This document shows, one piece after another, positions 6,342-7,737 of a DNA stretch of 7,737 nucleotides. Under the pieces are notes generated by a model. It was not told where the DNA came from and ran no database searches. It was given only the letters and a program-made list of their open reading frames with translations. The DNA is from Candidatus Nesterenkonia stercoripullorum. GTDB lineage: Bacteria; Actinomycetota; Actinomycetes; Actinomycetales; Micrococcaceae. Positions within the stretch are counted from its first letter, which is position 1. The number at the start of each line of letters is the position of its first letter. The DNA lies in the NCBI GenBank assembly GCA_019114115.1, contig DXGD01000477.1, positions 1 to 7,737 of the forward strand. The letters are read 5' to 3'. The translations under genes and the position numbers were made by a program.

Positions 6342-7276
6342 GAGCGAGCTCCTTCCGATGGGGCCGAGCCAGTGGCGGTACCGGGAACAGCGAAGTTGAA
6401 GATCCCGGTGTCGAATGCGTTGTAGGACTCGTAGTCGACGAGCTCATAGAGTCGTGCACGAGTCATCATCTCCGGCACAGCCTCCTGCTGAGTGCCGTCT
6501 GCGGTAATAGTGTCCAGCGTACGCTCGATGGCGCCCATCGCCGCACGCAGCGAGGTCACCGGGTAGATGACGATCGCCACGCCGGCCGAGGCCAGCTGGC
6601 CCCGGGTGAAGAGCTCCGATTTGCCGAACTCCGTCATATTGGCCAGCACGGGCACATCGAGTGCTGCACAGACAGCTTCGAATTCCGCGAGATCCTTCAT
6701 CGCCTCCGGGAAGATCGCGTCGGCACCGGCGTCGACGAGCGCCTGCGCGCGATCGATCGTGGCCTCGAGGCTGGCGGTGGCACGCAGGTCGGTGCGGGCC
6801 ATGATCAGGAATTCGCTGTCCCTGCGGGCATCGGCCGCCGCACGGATCCGCATCGTCGCCGTCTCGGTGTCCACTGTGGACTTGCCATCCAAGTGGCCAC
6901 AGCGCTTGGGGTTGACCTGGTCCTCGATATGGCAGCCGGCCAGCCCGGCGTTCTCGAGCTCATGGATGGTGCGGGCTACGTTCATCGGCTCGCCGAACCC
7001 GGTATCCGCGTCGACGAGCGCGGGAAGGTCACTCATGCGCGCGATCTGCCCGGCCCGCTGCGCGACCTCGGTGAGCGTGGTGAGGCCGACGTCGGGCAGC
7101 CCGAGCTCATTGGCCAGCACCGCACCGGAGATGTACAGGCCGTCGAAGCCCTTCTCCTGGATCAGCGGTGCCGAGAGCGGGGTGAACGTCCCGGGGAACT
7201 GACGTGCCGCGCCGGGCACGAGCATCTCGCGCAGATTCTGGCGTTTCGCTTCGGCAGTGGTATTCGAGTACAGCAT
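6338..7276 (-). CDS. prpB: 2-methylisocitrate lyase
   Basis: Cleaves 2-methylisocitrate into pyruvate and succinate, the last step of the methylcitrate cycle. The 312-residue protein belongs to the isocitrate lyase/PEP mutase superfamily. Visible motifs are the substrate-loop YISG (48-51), the metal-binding DAD (D89, D91) in VDADTGFGEP, E118 in HIEDQ, and KRCGH (124-128) with the catalytic C126; the MARTD (159-163) motif is also present. KRCGH together with this short length indicates methylisocitrate lyase rather than the larger isocitrate lyase. The ATG at 7276 lies 4 nt after the prpD stop and gives the normal N-terminus; the open frame further upstream is noise inside prpD. Its ribosome binding site is poor: a GGA within the prpD end, 13 nt away, so translation may depend on coupling to prpD. 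Its own stop overlaps prpC. Confidence 0.94.
   Translation of the reverse strand: MLYSNTTAEAKRQNLREMLVPGAARQFPGTFTPLSAPLIQEKGFDGLYISGAVLANELGLPDVGLTTLTEVAQRAGQIARMSDLPALVDADTGFGEPMNVARTIHELENAGLAGCHIEDQVNPKRCGHLDGKSTVDTETATMRIRAAADARRDSEFLIMARTDLRATASLEATIDRAQALVDAGADAIFPEAMKDLAEFEAVCAALDVPVLANMTEFGKSELFTRGQLASAGVAIVIYPVTSLRAAMGAIERTLDTITADGTQQEAVPEMMTRARLYELVDYESYNAFDTGIFNFAVPGTATGSAPSEGARS
6349..6356 (-). promoter_or_regulatory. Ribosome binding site for prpC
   Basis: On the minus strand this reads GGAAGGAG, 7 nt before the ATG. It is the strongest Shine-Dalgarno in the window and lies inside the last codons of prpB. It allows prpC to be translated strongly on its own account besides the ATGA coupling. 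Confidence 0.75.
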
Positions 7277-7280
7277 CGGA

Positions 7281-7736
7281 TCAGAACAGTCCTTTCGGTG
7301 CCTGCGTCGGGTCGATGACACCCGGTGCCGCCACGATGTTGAGCTGGTCCAGCTCGCCCGCGCCGAGTGACCCGACCTGCTGCACCGCCTCGAGGAAACG
7401 CTCGATCTCGGCGTCTTCCACGACGCCGGCGGCCAGCGCGCGGAACTTCTCGATGTACTGCTCGCGTGCGAAGGGACGGGCGCCCAGCGGATGAGCATCG
7501 GCGACGGCGATCTCATCGGTGATCACGGTGCCGTCGGTCAGGGTGATCTCCACTGACCCGCCGAAGGCCTTCTCGGCGATGTCCAGGGAGTGATAGCGAC
7601 GCGTCCACTCAGGATCCTCGGCCGTGGTGACCTTGTGCCACAGAGCGACAGTATCCTCACGCTGCGCCCGCTCAGGGGCGTAGGAACCCACATGGTCCCA
7701 GCTGCCATCCTGCAGCGCGACCGTGAAGATGTAGGG
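7281..7736 (-). CDS. prpD: 2-methylcitrate dehydratase, C-terminal part
   Basis: Only the last 151 codons are in the window; the frame is open to the right edge, so the gene is truncated by the window and not broken. MmgE/PrpD family enzymes dehydrate 2-methylcitrate to 2-methyl-cis-aconitate, the step between PrpC and PrpB. The visible part carries stretches well conserved in actinobacterial Prp[44 protein letters not shown], and [23 protein letters not shown] at 7691 falls inside conserved sequence (preceded in frame by [14 protein letters not shown]), so it is not the start. The stop lies 4 nt before prpB, which supports one transcript prpD-prpB-prpC. The active-site part of the protein lies outside the window, so intactness cannot be judged. 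Confidence 0.9.
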   Translation of the reverse strand, partial: PYIFTVALQDGSWDHVGSYAPERAQREDTVALWHKVTTAEDPEWTRRYHSLDIAEKAFGGSVEITLTDGTVITDEIAVADAHPLGARPFAREQYIEKFRALAAGVVEDAEIERFLEAVQQVGSLGAGELDQLNIVAAPGVIDPTQAPKGLF

Positions 7737-7737
7737 G

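Noticed and set aside
7277..7516. Longer prpB frame starting near 7516
   Set aside because: The added 80 residues are Ser/Arg-rich and out of frame within conserved prpD sequence; the ATG at 7276 gives the normal enzyme.

Overview
The window is high-GC DNA with dense, overlapping genes and strong C/G preference at third codon positions. Its protein families point to an actinobacterium, most likely a member of the Micrococcales. The acidic exported loop of the permease would fit a salt-tolerant genus such as Nesterenkonia, but that genus guess is weak. I see no tRNA, rRNA, CRISPR array, insertion sequence or phage gene.

Left part (1 to 5059, + strand): five genes read in one direction with almost no gaps. 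They are the 3' part of a XerD-type tyrosine recombinase, a DesK/NarL-type sensor histidine kinase (4-bp ATGA overlap with the recombinase), a LuxR/NarL-type response regulator, a NatA-like ABC ATPase, and a NatB-like ABC-2 permease (4-bp overlap with the ATPase). The last four form a classic membrane module in which a sensor kinase and regulator sit beside an exporter of unknown substrate. An imperfect 14-15 bp tandem repeat covers the regulator stop codon. A -10-like box placed exactly for a leaderless transcript precedes the most plausible ATPase start.

Middle (5060 to 5195): a short convergent intergenic region. It holds two copies of a 25-bp sequence (22 of 25 identical) followed by a perfect 14-bp inverted repeat that probably ends transcription from both sides.

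Right part (5196 to 7737, - strand): the methylcitrate-cycle operon for propionyl-CoA breakdown, in the order prpD (3' end only), prpB, prpC. PrpC condenses propionyl-CoA with oxaloacetate, PrpD dehydrates the 2-methylcitrate, and PrpB cleaves 2-methylisocitrate to pyruvate and succinate. The genes are separated by 4 nt (prpD-prpB) or overlap by 4 bp (prpB-prpC). Any regulator or operon promoter lies outside the window.

Most of the window is ordinary chromosomal content. The points most worth checking are the roughly 40-residue low-complexity insertion inside the XerD catalytic domain, the fusion of xerD to the signalling/export operon, the unusually acidic exported domain of the permease, and the small repeats at 2847-2897 and 5086-5148.
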